Of a stretch of DNA of 51,535 nucleotides, positions 17,069-26,281 are shown in pieces. The DNA comes from Roseibium sp. GTDB lineage: Bacteria; Pseudomonadota; Alphaproteobacteria; Rhizobiales; Stappiaceae. Each line of letters starts with the position of its first letter. The first letter of the stretch is position 1. A program made the position numbers and the translations under genes. Where the stretch lies: the NCBI GenBank assembly GCA_017643215.1, contig JAEPNV010000022.1, forward strand, positions 1 to 51,535. The letters are read 5' to 3'. The notes beneath the pieces are model-generated. The model was not told where the DNA came from. It ran no database searches and was given only the letters and a program-made list of their open reading frames with translations.

Positions 17069-17515
17069 CTACCGCAACACGAGCACCGGCCTCTTGCTGT
17101 GCGCCAGCACTTCCGCGGTCTGGCTCCCAAGAAACATTCTGCCCAGACCGCGCCGGCCGTGGGACGCCATGACGATCAGGTCACAGTTTTCCTGCTCCGC
17201 CGTTTCCAGGATGCCTTCTGCGGCGACCCGATCGCTGACATGACGTGTTTCAGCCGCGACACCGGCGGCCTCCGCAAACGCAGCGGCCTTTTTGAGGATT
17301 GCCTCCGCCGAGCGCGCCGCCGCATCTTCGTAACCCTTGATGGCGTCGAGATCACCGTGCTCAGCTGCGCTTGCCATATCCAGCGCCGACCACGGCTCTG
17401 TCACCGAAACGAATATCGCCGTCGCTCCAACGGACTTCGCCAGATGAATCCCATGCTCCACGGCCACTTGGGCCAGATCAGAGCCGTCCGTTGCGATTAA
17501 AATCGTTTTATACAT
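17069..17515 (-). CDS. Universal stress protein (UspA family)
   Basis: This 148-aa single-domain Usp begins 'MYKTILIATDGSDLAQVAVE', with a GGAGGGGGAAGT ribosome-binding site before ATG 17515. The C-terminus has the ATP-binding pattern G-x2-G-x9-G-(S/T) in 'GRRGLGRMFLGSQTAEVL'. ATP-binding Usp proteins are cytoplasmic stress-response factors of varied function. The gene is isolated: 44 bp separate it from the transposase scar and about 170 bp from the next operon, so it is probably its own unit. No fusion or defect is seen. Confidence 0.9.
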   Translation of the reverse strand: MYKTILIATDGSDLAQVAVEHGIHLAKSVGATAIFVSVTEPWSALDMASAAEHGDLDAIKGYEDAAARSAEAILKKAAAFAEAAGVAAETRHVSDRVAAEGILETAEQENCDLIVMASHGRRGLGRMFLGSQTAEVLAHSKRPVLVLR

Positions 17516-17685
17516 ACTTCCCCCTCCCATCGGGCTGGCCGGACTTCAGGTGTCGGCCGGTTTTGATTTCCGGAAATCCTGGACGAGAGCGCCGCGACCC
17601 GAATATGACCTTAGTCAATACGGCCTTCGCCGAAAACCAGCACCGGCTTGAAACGGACCGGGATGAGACGGCCGCGCAGCTCACG

Positions 17686-18516
17686 TCAATGTTGCTCCTC
17701 CCCGCCGGAAACGTTCAGCGATTGGGCCGTGATGTAGCCCGCATCGTCCGAGCACAGAAACGCGCACGCGGCGGCGACATCCTCGACCCGGCCCGTGCGC
17801 CCAAGCGGAATCCTGGCGCGCATGGCCGAAAGGTAATCATCCACCGTCATATTCTTTGCCCTGGACATGAAATCGTTCTGCCAGGCGCCGAGGCCGGTGG
17901 TGATATGGTTGGGGCAAACGGCGTTGACCGTGATGTTGTGCTCCGCCAACTCGACCGCTGCGGAGCGGGTCAGGCCGATGACACCATGCTTTGATGCGGT
18001 GTAAGCTGAGGTCAAGGCGGAGCCGGTCTTAGCGGCCTTGCTGGCGATGTTTACAATGCGCCCGCCGTTCCCTTGAGCGATCATGTGGCGCGCAGCGTGC
18101 TTGATGCCGAAGAACACACCGCGCAGGTTCACGCCCATCACGGCATCCCATTTCTCTTGCGTCATCTCCAGCAGCGGCCCGAAGAAATAACCGATTCCGG
18201 CATTGTTGATCACAATGTCAACGCTGCCGTACCGGTCCGCGGCAAAATCCATTAGCCCGGCGACATCGTCTTCCACCAGCATATCGCCGCAGAACGTCGC
18301 CACCTCGCCGCCATCTGCACGGATCGCCGATGCCGCCTCCTCAAGGTCGCCGGAGGTGCCGACACCGTGCGCCGGTGCAATGTCGCCCTTTGTCCCGCCG
18401 AGATCGTGCAGAACGACGCGCGCGCCGTCCTGCGCAAGACGGGCCGCGATCCCCTGACCGATGCCGCCCGGGCGGCCAGATCCCGTCACGATCGCGGTTT
18501 TGCCGTCTAGTCGCAT
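17686..18516 (-). CDS. Short-chain dehydrogenase/reductase (SDR), classical
   Basis: The 276-aa protein shows a Rossmann start 'TAIVTGSGRPGGIGQGIA' (TGxxxGxG with a small insert), an NNAG motif ('IVINNAGIGYFF') and the catalytic Tyr-x3-Lys in 'SAYTASKHGVIG'. The Ser is two residues past 'IVNIASKAAKTG', slightly shifted from the usual place. It would oxidise or reduce an alcohol/ketone with NAD(P). It is the last gene of the PrpD-SnoaL-SDR operon, about 166 bp behind the SnoaL-like gene. The substrate is unknown; SDRs cannot be assigned from motifs. Confidence 0.88.
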   Translation of the reverse strand: MRLDGKTAIVTGSGRPGGIGQGIAARLAQDGARVVLHDLGGTKGDIAPAHGVGTSGDLEEAASAIRADGGEVATFCGDMLVEDDVAGLMDFAADRYGSVDIVINNAGIGYFFGPLLEMTQEKWDAVMGVNLRGVFFGIKHAARHMIAQGNGGRIVNIASKAAKTGSALTSAYTASKHGVIGLTRSAAVELAEHNITVNAVCPNHITTGLGAWQNDFMSRAKNMTVDDYLSAMRARIPLGRTGRVEDVAAACAFLCSDDAGYITAQSLNVSGGEEQH

Positions 18517-18682
18517 GTCGTCCTCACCTCCTCTTTTCAGCCACCATGAACAGCCCGTTGCCGGCGGAGATTTGAACCGGAGCCGCGATGTTACGCTTCA
18601 AGGGCGGCGAGCGACGGTGTGGCGAGCCAGGCGGCATCGGCACGTCGTTCGCAGCGCGCGTGTGGGCACCGGCACACGACGT

Positions 18683-19072
18683 CTAAGTTGGCGCGCGGTC
18701 GAGCGTGTTGGCGCCCGACATGTAAACGGCAACGGCGGAAAACCTTTCCCCTGTGATTTCGAAAAAGTTGCAGTTCGATTTATGCGTCAGGCTGCCGTCC
18801 ATCTCGATGTTCTCAACGTGAAACCGTGCGGCGATGCGCCTGCCGTCCGGATCGGGGACATAGACAAACCGGTCATGCCGGACGGCCTTGTGGTTGCGCC
18901 ACAGCCGTTTGAACATAGCGCTGACCGCCTCATGTCCCTCCAGACGCACGCGATGCGTTTCGACGGAAAAAACGCAGTCCTCGGTTAACGTGCTCAAAAG
19001 CGCGGGCAAGTCTTCCTGATCGACAGCCGTGAAGTATTTTTCAACGAGGGCAATCTGTTGTTGAGGCGTCAT
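18683..19072 (-). CDS. SnoaL/NTF2-like small protein
   Basis: The 129-aa protein shows the alpha+beta cone fold pattern of SnoaL/NTF2-like proteins: 'IALVEKYFTAVDQEDLPALLSTLTEDCVF' near the N-terminus (recognised by 'YFTAVDQEDLPALL'), then 'HRVRLEGHEAVSAMFKRLW', 'FHVENIEMDG' and a final strand. Members include isomerases, dehydratases and non-catalytic binding proteins, so activity is open. Its ATG overlaps the stop of the PrpD-family gene (ATGA), implying co-translation with it. No signal peptide is seen. Confidence 0.75.
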   Translation of the reverse strand: MTPQQQIALVEKYFTAVDQEDLPALLSTLTEDCVFSVETHRVRLEGHEAVSAMFKRLWRNHKAVRHDRFVYVPDPDGRRIAARFHVENIEMDGSLTHKSNCNFFEITGERFSAVAVYMSGANTLDRAPT

Positions 19073-20415
19073 GTGATGGGTTTCCGTGCTGCGAGCAGGG
19101 TCAGCAGAGGTGTCGCGTCGGCCGCGCGGTCAAGGTCAAGGCAGGCCGACCAGATGGCTTCGGACTGATCCGGCGGCCAGGCGCGCGCGGTGAGCGAGAA
19201 GAACTTGTCGCGCAAGTCGCGTTCGTGGAACGGATCCCGCCAATCCCCTCGATTGGTGTTGGTCTTTGCAGTGAATTTGCGCCCGTCGCGTGTCGTGAGG
19301 GTGAGCCGCGCCGGCCGTTCATCCGGCAAGCGTGCGCTCATGGCCGGATCTTCGCGAAGGTCAACCCGTTGGGCGAGCGCGCGGATCCTGTCATCGCAAA
19401 TGCGCCCGGCAGCAAAGCTCTCAACCCCTGTCGAACCGGTGACAATGCGTGCCGCGATGGCAAAGGGCAGGGAAAACTTCGCGGCCAGTACGTTGCGCGG
19501 TTCCGGATCGCCCAGTTCAACCGCAAGACCATAGGTTTCGACGGTTATTCCTGCGATGGCGTCGGCTCCAAGGCCCCTGGCGTCTACGAGAAGAAGCTCC
19601 AGCGCATCGAGCGCCGCATGATTGAACCGGCAGCAGGCGTGCAGTTTGAAGTAGTTCCGTGTGACTTCCCAGCGGGACCCCAGATCACGGCTGAGTTCCG
19701 CCTCGTCGAAGCTATCGGACACGACATTACCAAAAACGTTTGCCACGCCGTTGCGGTCGGCGGAAAAACCGGTCTCCACCAGATCCGATACGATCAAGCC
19801 GGTCTGATTGGACACGCCCGCAAACACATTCCGAACAGTCCCGCCTTCCAGCATGGTGTTTCGAGAGGGCGTAGATCCCAGGCTCGCGGCCATGTTCATT
19901 GCTTCTCTGTGCTGCGCTGCCGATTTGCCCGACAAGCGCAGCACCCCAACCGCGGCGCCGATGGCGCCCCATGTCCCGTGAGGATGCATCGACGGTCTCA
20001 GCGATGTGGCAATACCCACGCGCGCGGCGGCCTCGTAGCCCACTGCGATCGCGTCGAGGAGATCGCGTCCCGGGCACGGGATTGTCGAAGCTGCCGCGAG
20101 AATGGCGGGGATCACATGAATGGCCGGGTGCCCCTTGGCGAATTGGTGACCCTCGTCCATTTCAAGCGCGGTTCCCGCCGTCCCGTTCAAGAGCGCCGCG
20201 ATTTTCGGAGAAGTCCGCAAGCCATGACCGATCACGGCCGCGTCTCCGCGCCCCTCGTTGGCGAGTCGTTCGGACAGTGCACGCACTTCGGCTTCCGCCG
20301 CTCCGCCAACGATCGCGCCGATCGTGTCCGCGAGGATCAAAGCCGTTTTCGCCCGGACGTCCGCGGAAGGCGCCGCAAGAGCCGTTGCGTCCGCCAGAAG
20401 CCCCAAATGATCCAT
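19069..20415 (-). CDS. MmgE/PrpD family protein
   Basis: A protein of 448 aa, typical for MmgE/PrpD. The start at 20415 was chosen because the family begins near 'ADATALAAPSADVRAKTALI', while the longer in-frame extension overlaps the divergent gene. Conserved family segments include 'EMDEGHQFAKGHPAIHVIPA' (about residues 93-112) and 'GVGIATSLRPSMHPHGTWGA'-like sequence near 140-160. The family includes 2-methylcitrate dehydratase and cis-aconitate decarboxylase, which act on tri- and dicarboxylates, but many members have unknown substrates. It is the first gene of the operon with the SnoaL-like and SDR genes, diverging from the HupH-like gene across 85 bp. Its link to the LeuCD/CaiB acid pathway of this window is inference. 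Confidence 0.88.
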   Translation of the reverse strand: MDHLGLLADATALAAPSADVRAKTALILADTIGAIVGGAAEAEVRALSERLANEGRGDAAVIGHGLRTSPKIAALLNGTAGTALEMDEGHQFAKGHPAIHVIPAILAAASTIPCPGRDLLDAIAVGYEAAARVGIATSLRPSMHPHGTWGAIGAAVGVLRLSGKSAAQHREAMNMAASLGSTPSRNTMLEGGTVRNVFAGVSNQTGLIVSDLVETGFSADRNGVANVFGNVVSDSFDEAELSRDLGSRWEVTRNYFKLHACCRFNHAALDALELLLVDARGLGADAIAGITVETYGLAVELGDPEPRNVLAAKFSLPFAIAARIVTGSTGVESFAAGRICDDRIRALAQRVDLREDPAMSARLPDERPARLTLTTRDGRKFTAKTNTNRGDWRDPFHERDLRDKFFSLTARAWPPDQSEAIWSACLDLDRAADATPLLTLLAARKPIT

Positions 20416-20500
20416 TGTTGATTGCTCCCGATTGTCCTGTTCTCTACGTTGCGGGTCCGTGCCGACGGCGCGCGGCATCTGCTGCCAAAGGGGTCTGAAG

Positions 20501-21271
20501 TTGAAAAAAGTGCTCGTGATCGTTCCGTTCCCCATGACCGAAGAAAACCGCGACCTGCGGCGGGCGCAGTTGGAAGCGGTTCGGCTTGGTCCCGAGATCA
20601 GTTTCGAGTTCCGGTCGGTGCGCGCGGCTCCCAAAAACTATGTCAGCGCGTCTGACATGGCCCTGGCGGAGATCGGTGTGCTTGAGGCCGGTTTGAAAGC
20701 CGAGTCCGACGGCTTCGATGCGATTTGCGTCGATACGGTAAGCGACAGTGGCGTGACTGCGCTTCGGTCCGAATTGTCGATTCCGGTCTTTGGGCCGGGG
20801 AAGGCATCGGTCCTGATGGCGATGATGCTCGGGAAACGGTTTTCGATCCTCGCGATGTGGCCGCATTGGAGGCATTTCTACGAAAAAACCTTGATGGAAC
20901 TCGGTGTCGCCCACGCTTGCGCCTCGATCCGGTCGCTGGACGTGACCCCGGACAATCAGGGATTGCTGGGGCGCAAGGAAGACGAAACCTTTCAGGCCCT
21001 GGAAAACCTGGCGAAGGCGTGCATCGAGGAAGACGGCGCCGACGTCATCCTTCTGGGCTCGACAACGATGCATCAGGCGCATGCCTTTCTCGCCGAGCGG
21101 CTGTCGGTACCGGTCATAAACCCGGGGCCCCTTTCCTACAAAATGGCCGAGGCCGCCTTGGACCTCGGGCTCAGTCACAGTCGCGCCGCCTTCCCGCGGT
21201 CTCCGGCCCCGCAGACGGATGTGTTTCACCGCATGCTGGATGGCGCTCAACGGTCTAAGGCTGCCCGCTAA
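20501..21271 (+). CDS. HupH-like Asp/Glu racemase-superfamily protein lacking both catalytic Cys
   Basis: The 256-aa protein has a TTG start (20501) with AAAGGGG just upstream. The frame begins 'KKVLVIVPFPMTEENRDL'. The fold matches hydantoin/Asp-Glu racemases, closest to proteins annotated HupH: 'DTVSDSGVTALRSELSIPV' (about residues 78-96) and 'LLGSTTMHQAHAFLAERLSV'. True racemases use two cysteines, in ACFGDPG- and GCTTM-like motifs. Here the aligned positions are Thr79 and Ser in 'LGSTTM'. A two-base racemase mechanism is therefore unlikely, and an isomerase, lyase or binding role is open. It diverges from the PrpD operon and may share its regulation. Confidence 0.8.
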   Translation: MKKVLVIVPFPMTEENRDLRRAQLEAVRLGPEISFEFRSVRAAPKNYVSASDMALAEIGVLEAGLKAESDGFDAICVDTVSDSGVTALRSELSIPVFGPGKASVLMAMMLGKRFSILAMWPHWRHFYEKTLMELGVAHACASIRSLDVTPDNQGLLGRKEDETFQALENLAKACIEEDGADVILLGSTTMHQAHAFLAERLSVPVINPGPLSYKMAEAALDLGLSHSRAAFPRSPAPQTDVFHRMLDGAQRSKAAR

Positions 21272-21452
21272 GACGGCACATCTTTTCGGCCTGCGGAATG
21301 CTCCGCCTGCCCCGCGCAATCCACTTGCCCTCAACCTTTCTTTCAAGGGTCCAATGACGTTGACCTGTTCGGAATGAACGGTCGGAACCGCGACCGGGTG
21401 CAATCTGGCGGACCCGATCCTTGTCGTTTTGCTTCAATGCCGTTTTCGAAAC

Positions 21453-22181
21453 TCATTGCGCCGAATATCCGCCATCCACCACGAGATCAGCGCCGGTCAT
21501 GAACCGGGAGTCGTCCGAGGCCAGAAAAACTGCAGCGCCAACCAGATCGTCGGGCACGCCGATACGGCCCAGCGGGTACTTGCCTGTTAGCGCATCCCGC
21601 ACCGCCGTTTCGGATCCATAAACGCCGATCAGTCGCTCTGTCAGAACCGCACCGGGCGAGAGCGCGTTGACGCGAATGCCGCCCGCCGCGTGATCAAGTG
21701 CCATGGCCCGGGTGAGTTGGATGAGGCCACCCTTCGACGCGCAATAGGCGGGATTGGCAGGCACCGCGACTGAGCCCAATTGCGACGCGACATTGATAAT
21801 CGTTCCGCCTCCGCTGGACACCATCGCCGGAATGGCTGCACGGCTCATCAGGAATGCTCCGGTCAGGTTGACTGCCATAACCAGGTTCCAGCCCTCAAGC
21901 GTCAATTCGGTGACAGCGCCGCGAATACCGTCGGCCGCTGCGCAGTTCACCAGAATGTCGAGACGGCCAAATGTTTCCGCCGTATCAGCGACGGCATCTT
22001 TGACGTGCCCTTCGTCAGACACATCCACCCGACGAGCCAGGCCGCCGTTTGGCGGGGCCGGCGGGTTCAGATCAAAGGCGGCGACGCGAACGCCGTCCGA
22101 TGTGAACCGCTCGACAATCGCCGCTCCGATCCCGCGCGCCGCACCGGTGACGATCGCCGTTTTTCCGACCAATGAGGTCAT
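21453..22181 (-). CDS. SDR family oxidoreductase
   Basis: At 242 aa it is a classical SDR: TGxxxGIG in 'AIVTGAARGIGAAIVERF', 'LDILVNCAAADG' (NNAG replaced by NCAA), Ser in 'NVASQLGSV' and catalytic Tyr-Lys in 'PAYCASKGG'. The ATG at 22181 has GGGAG six bases upstream; ATG 22187 is an in-frame alternative. It is probably NAD-dependent (Asp after the second strand: 'AAFDLNP'). It is divergent from the aldolase-amidase operon across a region with a shared operator (22374-22389), so it is likely induced with that operon. The substrate is unknown. Confidence 0.88.
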   Translation of the reverse strand: MTSLVGKTAIVTGAARGIGAAIVERFTSDGVRVAAFDLNPPAPPNGGLARRVDVSDEGHVKDAVADTAETFGRLDILVNCAAADGIRGAVTELTLEGWNLVMAVNLTGAFLMSRAAIPAMVSSGGGTIINVASQLGSVAVPANPAYCASKGGLIQLTRAMALDHAAGGIRVNALSPGAVLTERLIGVYGSETAVRDALTGKYPLGRIGVPDDLVGAAVFLASDDSRFMTGADLVVDGGYSAQ

Positions 22182-22373
22182 GGACATCTCCCTGGAACGT
22201 GCTTCGGATTTTCTTTCGTCACCCGAGATCTTTTGCGCCCCTGGGGGCGTGTCGCGTGTGCCTGGCGGGTTGTTCCGGTTTTTGCCCGCCAAGCCTCCCG
22301 GGATCAGTGGGCTCGCTCGAACCGCCGACCTTGCCAAGAGCCATTTATCCCCGACATTCAATGTTGACCCAAT

Positions 22374-22389
22374 GATATATCTATATAAT
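22374..22389. promoter_or_regulatory. Shared operator, copy 1 (SDR / aldolase-amidase)
   Basis: GATATA-TCTA-TATAAT is a 6-4-6 dyad in the divergent gap. It matches copy 3 (43475) in 15 of 19 positions counting the right flank. The consensus of the three copies is G(A/T)TATA-N4-TATAA(C/T). It is strongly AT-rich against a GC-rich background. A TTGACC sequence (22364-22369) precedes it, so it may overlap a promoter. Confidence 0.6.
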
Positions 22390-22598
22390 TTATTTGGAAG
22401 GCCTTGATTTCGAATTCTTTCAGGTCCGCCAGAGCGGCCGGCGATCTGTCGAACCCGCGCCAAGCACTCTTTAAGGGGTCGCGCGACGCCGCCGGACTGG
22501 ATGTTTCGGCGGTCGTTGGAAAGAACCGCGAGGGCCCAGACGGACCATGCGCCAAGGCGGAACGGAGTGGGCTGCACAACGAAGAAGGGAGGCCGTGC

Positions 22599-23312
22599 GT
22601 GACGCATCGCAAGACATTGCGGAATGAGCTGCTGGTCGGATTTCATATCCTGGACGAGGAAGGGCAGAACAGCGGGATCGCCGGTCACCTGACAGCGCGC
22701 GTCCCGGACGAGGAGCGCTTGTTGGGTCATCGCTATGGCTATTCCTTCGATGACGTCAGGGCCGACGATATCCTGGAAGCCGGATTCGATCTTGATACCG
22801 GGACGGAAGACAGAGTGAGCCCGTCACTCGCATTCCATGTGTCGATCTACCGGTCTCGCGCCGATCTTGGCGCGGTTGTTCACACCCATGGTTTCCACGC
22901 GCTGGCTCTTGGAGCCGCAGGCGAGGATTTCCGTCCGGTCTATCAAAGCGCATTGATGTTGTGGGACCGGGTTCGTCCATACGACCGCTACGATGGCATC
23001 ATCGAAAACCACGAGGTCGGGTTGCGGATGGCGGACGCTTTGGGCGACGGCAGCGTGTTGGCGCTTCGCAATCATGGGATCATCGCGGTCGGGCGCACCA
23101 TACCCGAAGCGGTATGCGCAGCCGTGATCTACGAAGAAAACTGCGCAATTCAGCTGGCCGCTTTGGCCGGGTCGGATCTCGTGTCACTTGGCGGTCCAGA
23201 AGCCGAGCAGGCGCGCGCGTTCCTATCAAGCGACCGGGTTTTTGCGATGCGATGGAACCAGCTTTGGCGGAATGCGGCCCGTACGCGGCCATTCCTGGCG
23301 GAGGCCGCATGA
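22599..23312 (+). CDS. Class II aldolase/adducin family protein
   Basis: The 237-aa protein begins at GTG 22599 with a strong GGGAGG six bases upstream; the frame stays open 195 bases further but without homology. Zinc-binding His pattern: 'VVHTHGFHALALG' (about residues 88-100) and 'RNHGIIAVG' (about residue 160). Class II aldolases of this fold (fuculose-phosphate aldolase, adducin head) retro-aldol cleave or decarboxylate small hydroxy acids. N-terminal 'GFHILDEEGQNSGIAGHLTA' matches the family's substrate loop. The stop overlaps the next ATG. Co-transcribed with an AtzG-like and an amidase gene, it could act on an amide-containing hydroxy acid. Confidence 0.88.
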   Translation: MTHRKTLRNELLVGFHILDEEGQNSGIAGHLTARVPDEERLLGHRYGYSFDDVRADDILEAGFDLDTGTEDRVSPSLAFHVSIYRSRADLGAVVHTHGFHALALGAAGEDFRPVYQSALMLWDRVRPYDRYDGIIENHEVGLRMADALGDGSVLALRNHGIIAVGRTIPEAVCAAVIYEENCAIQLAALAGSDLVSLGGPEAEQARAFLSSDRVFAMRWNQLWRNAARTRPFLAEAA

Positions 23313-23494
23313 CGACAGAAGCGATGTTTTTGGCTCAGTTGAAGCACATTGGGCTGAAGCCGGAGGATCACGAGATCGAAGAGCTTCACGCGGCCTTTGT
23401 CCGCCTGACAGAGCTTTTTCGATACTTGGAGACGGACGAAAGCCGCGTCGATGCAAAGGCGCTTGCCCGTTTTGACCCGCGGGAACCGCTTTAG
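23309..23494 (+). CDS. AtzG-like small subunit (DUF4089)
   Basis: This 61-aa helical protein begins 'MTTEAMFLAQLKHIGLKPED', with ATG overlapping the aldolase stop (ATGA) and a stop one base before the amidase ATG. Size, helical pattern and placement just before an amidase-signature gene match AtzG, the small subunit that stabilises the amidase AtzE in cyanuric-acid-type breakdown, analogous to GatC with GatA. Family assignment rests on context plus weak similarity; it could be another GatC-like helper. Confidence 0.65.
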   Translation: MTTEAMFLAQLKHIGLKPEDHEIEELHAAFVRLTELFRYLETDESRVDAKALARFDPREPL

Positions 23495-23495
23495 A

Positions 23496-24890
23496 ATGCA
23501 TACGGTGACAGAACTCACCCTCAACCAGATGTCGTCGTTGATCGCGGCTGGTGAATTCAGCGCGGTCGAGTTGACTGAGGCCCATATCGCCCGGATCGAG
23601 ACGCTCGATCCGGTCTACCGCGCATTCGTGTACCCGACGTTTGACCTGGCGCTGGAGATGGCACGCGAGGCGGATGCTGAATTGGCGAAGGGCCGGCGGC
23701 GCGGTTCCCTCCACGGAATTCCGCTCGCGCTGAAGGACGCATACGATACCTCCGGAATCCCCACGACCGTCTGTTCCCGCTTGTATGCCGATCGTGTGCC
23801 GGACCGCGATGCGTCTGCCTGGGCGCGGCTGCGCGAGGCGGGCGCCATTCTCTTGGGCAAGCTGGAATGCACCGAACTTTGTTTGGGCGGGCCTTCGAAA
23901 GACGGACTGGTGCCCCATGCGTTGAATCCATGGGATCGGGCGCGCTACGCCGGAGGTTCATCTTCCGGCGCAGGCGTGGCTTTGGCGGCCGGGATGGTTC
24001 CAGGCGCACTGGGCTCCGATACCGGGGGGTCGATACGCATTCCCGCAGCGTATTGTGGCATCGCCGGACTGAAGCCGACTTACGGGCTTGTGAGTCTGTA
24101 TGGGTTGTTTCCGCTCTCCGGTTCGCTCGATCATGCCGGTCCCATGGCGCGGACAAGCCAGGATTGCGCACTCTTGCTCGATGCCATCGCAGGCCATGAC
24201 CCGAAAGACCCAACCAGTGTTCCGGTCGCGCGGTCGGCGGCCACGCCCTCCCTTAAGGAAGATCTGGCTGGTGTCAGGATCGGATATGTCCGCCAATTTG
24301 CCGAACATCCTGCGGTGAGCGAAGAAGCGCGGGGCGCGACCGAGGCGGCGCTTGCGGTCATGGCGGAACTTGGCGCTGACGTCCGGGACGCGCAATTGCC
24401 GGATATCATGGAGTTCACCATCTGCAACTCGACCATCATGATGACCGAGGCATTTGCCATTCACGGCGCGGATTTTCGAACGCGGGCCGCCGAGGTCTCA
24501 GCCCTGACGCGGGCGCGTATCACGCTTGGCGCCTTCATTCGGGCGGAGGACTACATCCGTGCCCAAAAGAAACGGCGCGAACTCGCGCGTGCGACCGCGG
24601 CGGCGATGAATGAGGTCGACGTGCTGGTGTATCCGGCCGCGCTGGGTGACCCGCCAGAATTGGATGCTGTGAAGCCGTTCTATTTTCTTGAAACACCCTT
24701 GATCACCGCCCCTGCCAATGTTGCGGGCGTTCCGGCCGCCTCGGTGCGGGCCGGGATATCCAAGGCAGGATTGCCGATGGGCATTCAGATAACAGGCCGT
24801 TTGTTCGGCGACGCGAACGTGCTGCGCGTGGGCCACGCCTATGAGACGGCCACGCCTGAATTCAACCGGATCGCGGGAGATACGTCTTGA
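23496..24890 (+). CDS. Amidase-signature hydrolase (AtzE/GatA-like)
   Basis: A 464-aa amidase-signature enzyme. The catalytic Lys is in '[13 protein letters not shown]' (about residue 85). The Ser-cisSer part is in '[16 protein letters not shown]' (about residues 152-167) and the nucleophile region in '[17 protein letters not shown]' (about 174-190). It hydrolyses a C-N bond to ammonia plus acid, in the cytoplasm. Together with the 61-aa partner before it this looks like a two-subunit amidase. With the class II aldolase it forms a three-gene plus-strand unit downstream of operator copy 1. All catalytic residues are present. The true substrate is unknown. The gene converges on the 12-gene minus operon (60 bp gap). 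Confidence 0.9.
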   Translation: MHTVTELTLNQMSSLIAAGEFSAVELTEAHIARIETLDPVYRAFVYPTFDLALEMAREADAELAKGRRRGSLHGIPLALKDAYDTSGIPTTVCSRLYADRVPDRDASAWARLREAGAILLGKLECTELCLGGPSKDGLVPHALNPWDRARYAGGSSSGAGVALAAGMVPGALGSDTGGSIRIPAAYCGIAGLKPTYGLVSLYGLFPLSGSLDHAGPMARTSQDCALLLDAIAGHDPKDPTSVPVARSAATPSLKEDLAGVRIGYVRQFAEHPAVSEEARGATEAALAVMAELGADVRDAQLPDIMEFTICNSTIMMTEAFAIHGADFRTRAAEVSALTRARITLGAFIRAEDYIRAQKKRRELARATAAAMNEVDVLVYPAALGDPPELDAVKPFYFLETPLITAPANVAGVPAASVRAGISKAGLPMGIQITGRLFGDANVLRVGHAYETATPEFNRIAGDTS

Positions 24891-24950
24891 TCCTACGCTG
24901 ATGTATCGGCTTCGATCGGCATCAGATCTGTGGCGGCCAGTCCCCCGGAT

Positions 24951-25847
24951 TCATGCAGCGTTTTGCGGTGCTGATGCTTTGGGCGAGCGCATCACGACCC
25001 AGCCGCTCACGATAATCAGACCAATACCGGCAAGATCGAGCAGGTCGGGTTGCTCGAAAAAGAACAGATATCCGATCAGGATGGCCCAGATGATCCGCAA
25101 GTAGTCCAGCGCGCCGATCATCATCGACGACGCGAAGCGGTAGCTATAGGTGACACAGGTGTGCACCCCAAGCGCGACGAATCCCAGCACCAGGAACAAT
25201 CCGAACTCGGTCGGTGTTGGCACGGTTAAGGATGCCCCTCCGACCAGCGCGTAGAAAATGGCACCGAAGAGGCTCAGGTAGAACACCACTGCGAAGTTCG
25301 AGCTTCGCGCTGGCATCCGGCGTACGGCGAGATTCATTCCTGCGGCAAGGATGGATCCGACCAAAACGACAAGAACGTCGAGGCCGATTCCGCTGGCGTC
25401 CGGCCGGAGGATCAGAACCGTGCCAAGAAAGCCGGCGCCCATAGCTAGCCAACCGGAAAGCGAAACCCGCTCGCCGAACAATAGATGCGCCAGCAGAAGG
25501 GCGAAAATCGGCGTGGTGAAGTTTATCGAAGTCACGGTCGCCAGCGGCAGGGTTCTCAGCGCGAAATAGAAACACGCCATTGTCGCGATCGCGAAGGCTG
25601 CATGAACGGCGTGCGCTTTGATGTCGGCCGTGCGGACAGCCGCACGATGTTCTGCCTTGAGAAGAAAGGGCAAGAGCAAGAGCAGGACAAGCTCCGCCCG
25701 CCATGTGAGCATCTCTAGCGTGCCGACGCCCATCTCCGCGAGGGTCTTCACTGACGCACCCATGATGGGAATCAGGATCGTGTTCACCAGCATCGCGACC
25801 GCCCCAACCATGGGGCGCGGCTCCAGAACCCCGGAATAGCCGCTCAT
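24951..25847 (-). CDS. EamA/DMT-family transporter
   Basis: A 298-aa membrane protein with about ten hydrophobic helices arranged as two EamA repeats (residues about 14-145 and 155-285), for example 'LVLLLLLPFLL' and 'AIATMACFYFALRTLPLATV'. DMT proteins export or import metabolites and amino acids through the inner membrane. It is the last gene of the 12-gene operon; its ATG overlaps the stop of the GMC small-subunit gene. It probably exports a pathway product or intermediate, but direction and cargo cannot be read from sequence. Confidence 0.88.
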   Translation of the reverse strand: MSGYSGVLEPRPMVGAVAMLVNTILIPIMGASVKTLAEMGVGTLEMLTWRAELVLLLLLPFLLKAEHRAAVRTADIKAHAVHAAFAIATMACFYFALRTLPLATVTSINFTTPIFALLLAHLLFGERVSLSGWLAMGAGFLGTVLILRPDASGIGLDVLVVLVGSILAAGMNLAVRRMPARSSNFAVVFYLSLFGAIFYALVGGASLTVPTPTEFGLFLVLGFVALGVHTCVTYSYRFASSMMIGALDYLRIIWAILIGYLFFFEQPDLLDLAGIGLIIVSGWVVMRSPKASAPQNAA

Positions 25848-26281
25848 GTTTCAGGCACCACGCGCCAGATCGGACCACGTGCCTTCACCTGGTCGAGCAG
25901 GCTTTCATCGAACGGGGGAAGTTCGTAGCCCAAAGGTTGGGGCGGCCTGTTCTCGTAGCCGCAAAGGCGCTCGATGACGTCGCGGATGCGTGGGTCGGTG
26001 TAATAGGCAGTGTAGGTCGCCGACAACACGGCACCGAAGATTTCCGGCGCGTCGCCTTCGATCCTCGCCAGAACATGTTCACGTTCATCCTGACTTTGGC
26101 CCTCGAACCCGGCTGGCAACATCGCCAGCAGAGCGTCGAGCGCTTTCACGCCATCCGGCTGCAAACCGGCCATTTCCCGGGTCTTTTTTGCAAGGCCGTG
26201 CGAGCCCGCCGCCGGCCAGTCGGCGCCATCGCCGGGCACAAGCGTGTTGAGGAGTACTTCAAGGAGGCTGCCATCACTCAT
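25844..26281 (-). CDS. GMC dehydrogenase small subunit (gluconate 2-dehydrogenase subunit 3 family)
   Basis: A 145-aa helical protein with the subunit-3 pattern: 'LLEVLLNTLVPGDGADWPAA' at residues 5-24 and a C-terminal 'PPQPLGYELPPFDESLLDQV'. Such small subunits pair with FAD-binding GMC subunits in sugar and alcohol dehydrogenases and help stability or export. Many have a Tat signal peptide; none is visible here, so the complex is probably cytoplasmic. It is coupled to the GMC gene at 26278 (overlapping start/stop) and to the transporter after it. Confidence 0.8.
   Translation of the reverse strand: MSDGSLLEVLLNTLVPGDGADWPAAGSHGLAKKTREMAGLQPDGVKALDALLAMLPAGFEGQSQDEREHVLARIEGDAPEIFGAVLSATYTAYYTDPRIRDVIERLCGYENRPPQPLGYELPPFDESLLDQVKARGPIWRVVPET

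Noticed and set aside
16774..17172. Plus-strand frame of 132 aa
   Set aside because: Antisense to the transposase scar and usp; low-complexity composition and no ribosome-binding site.
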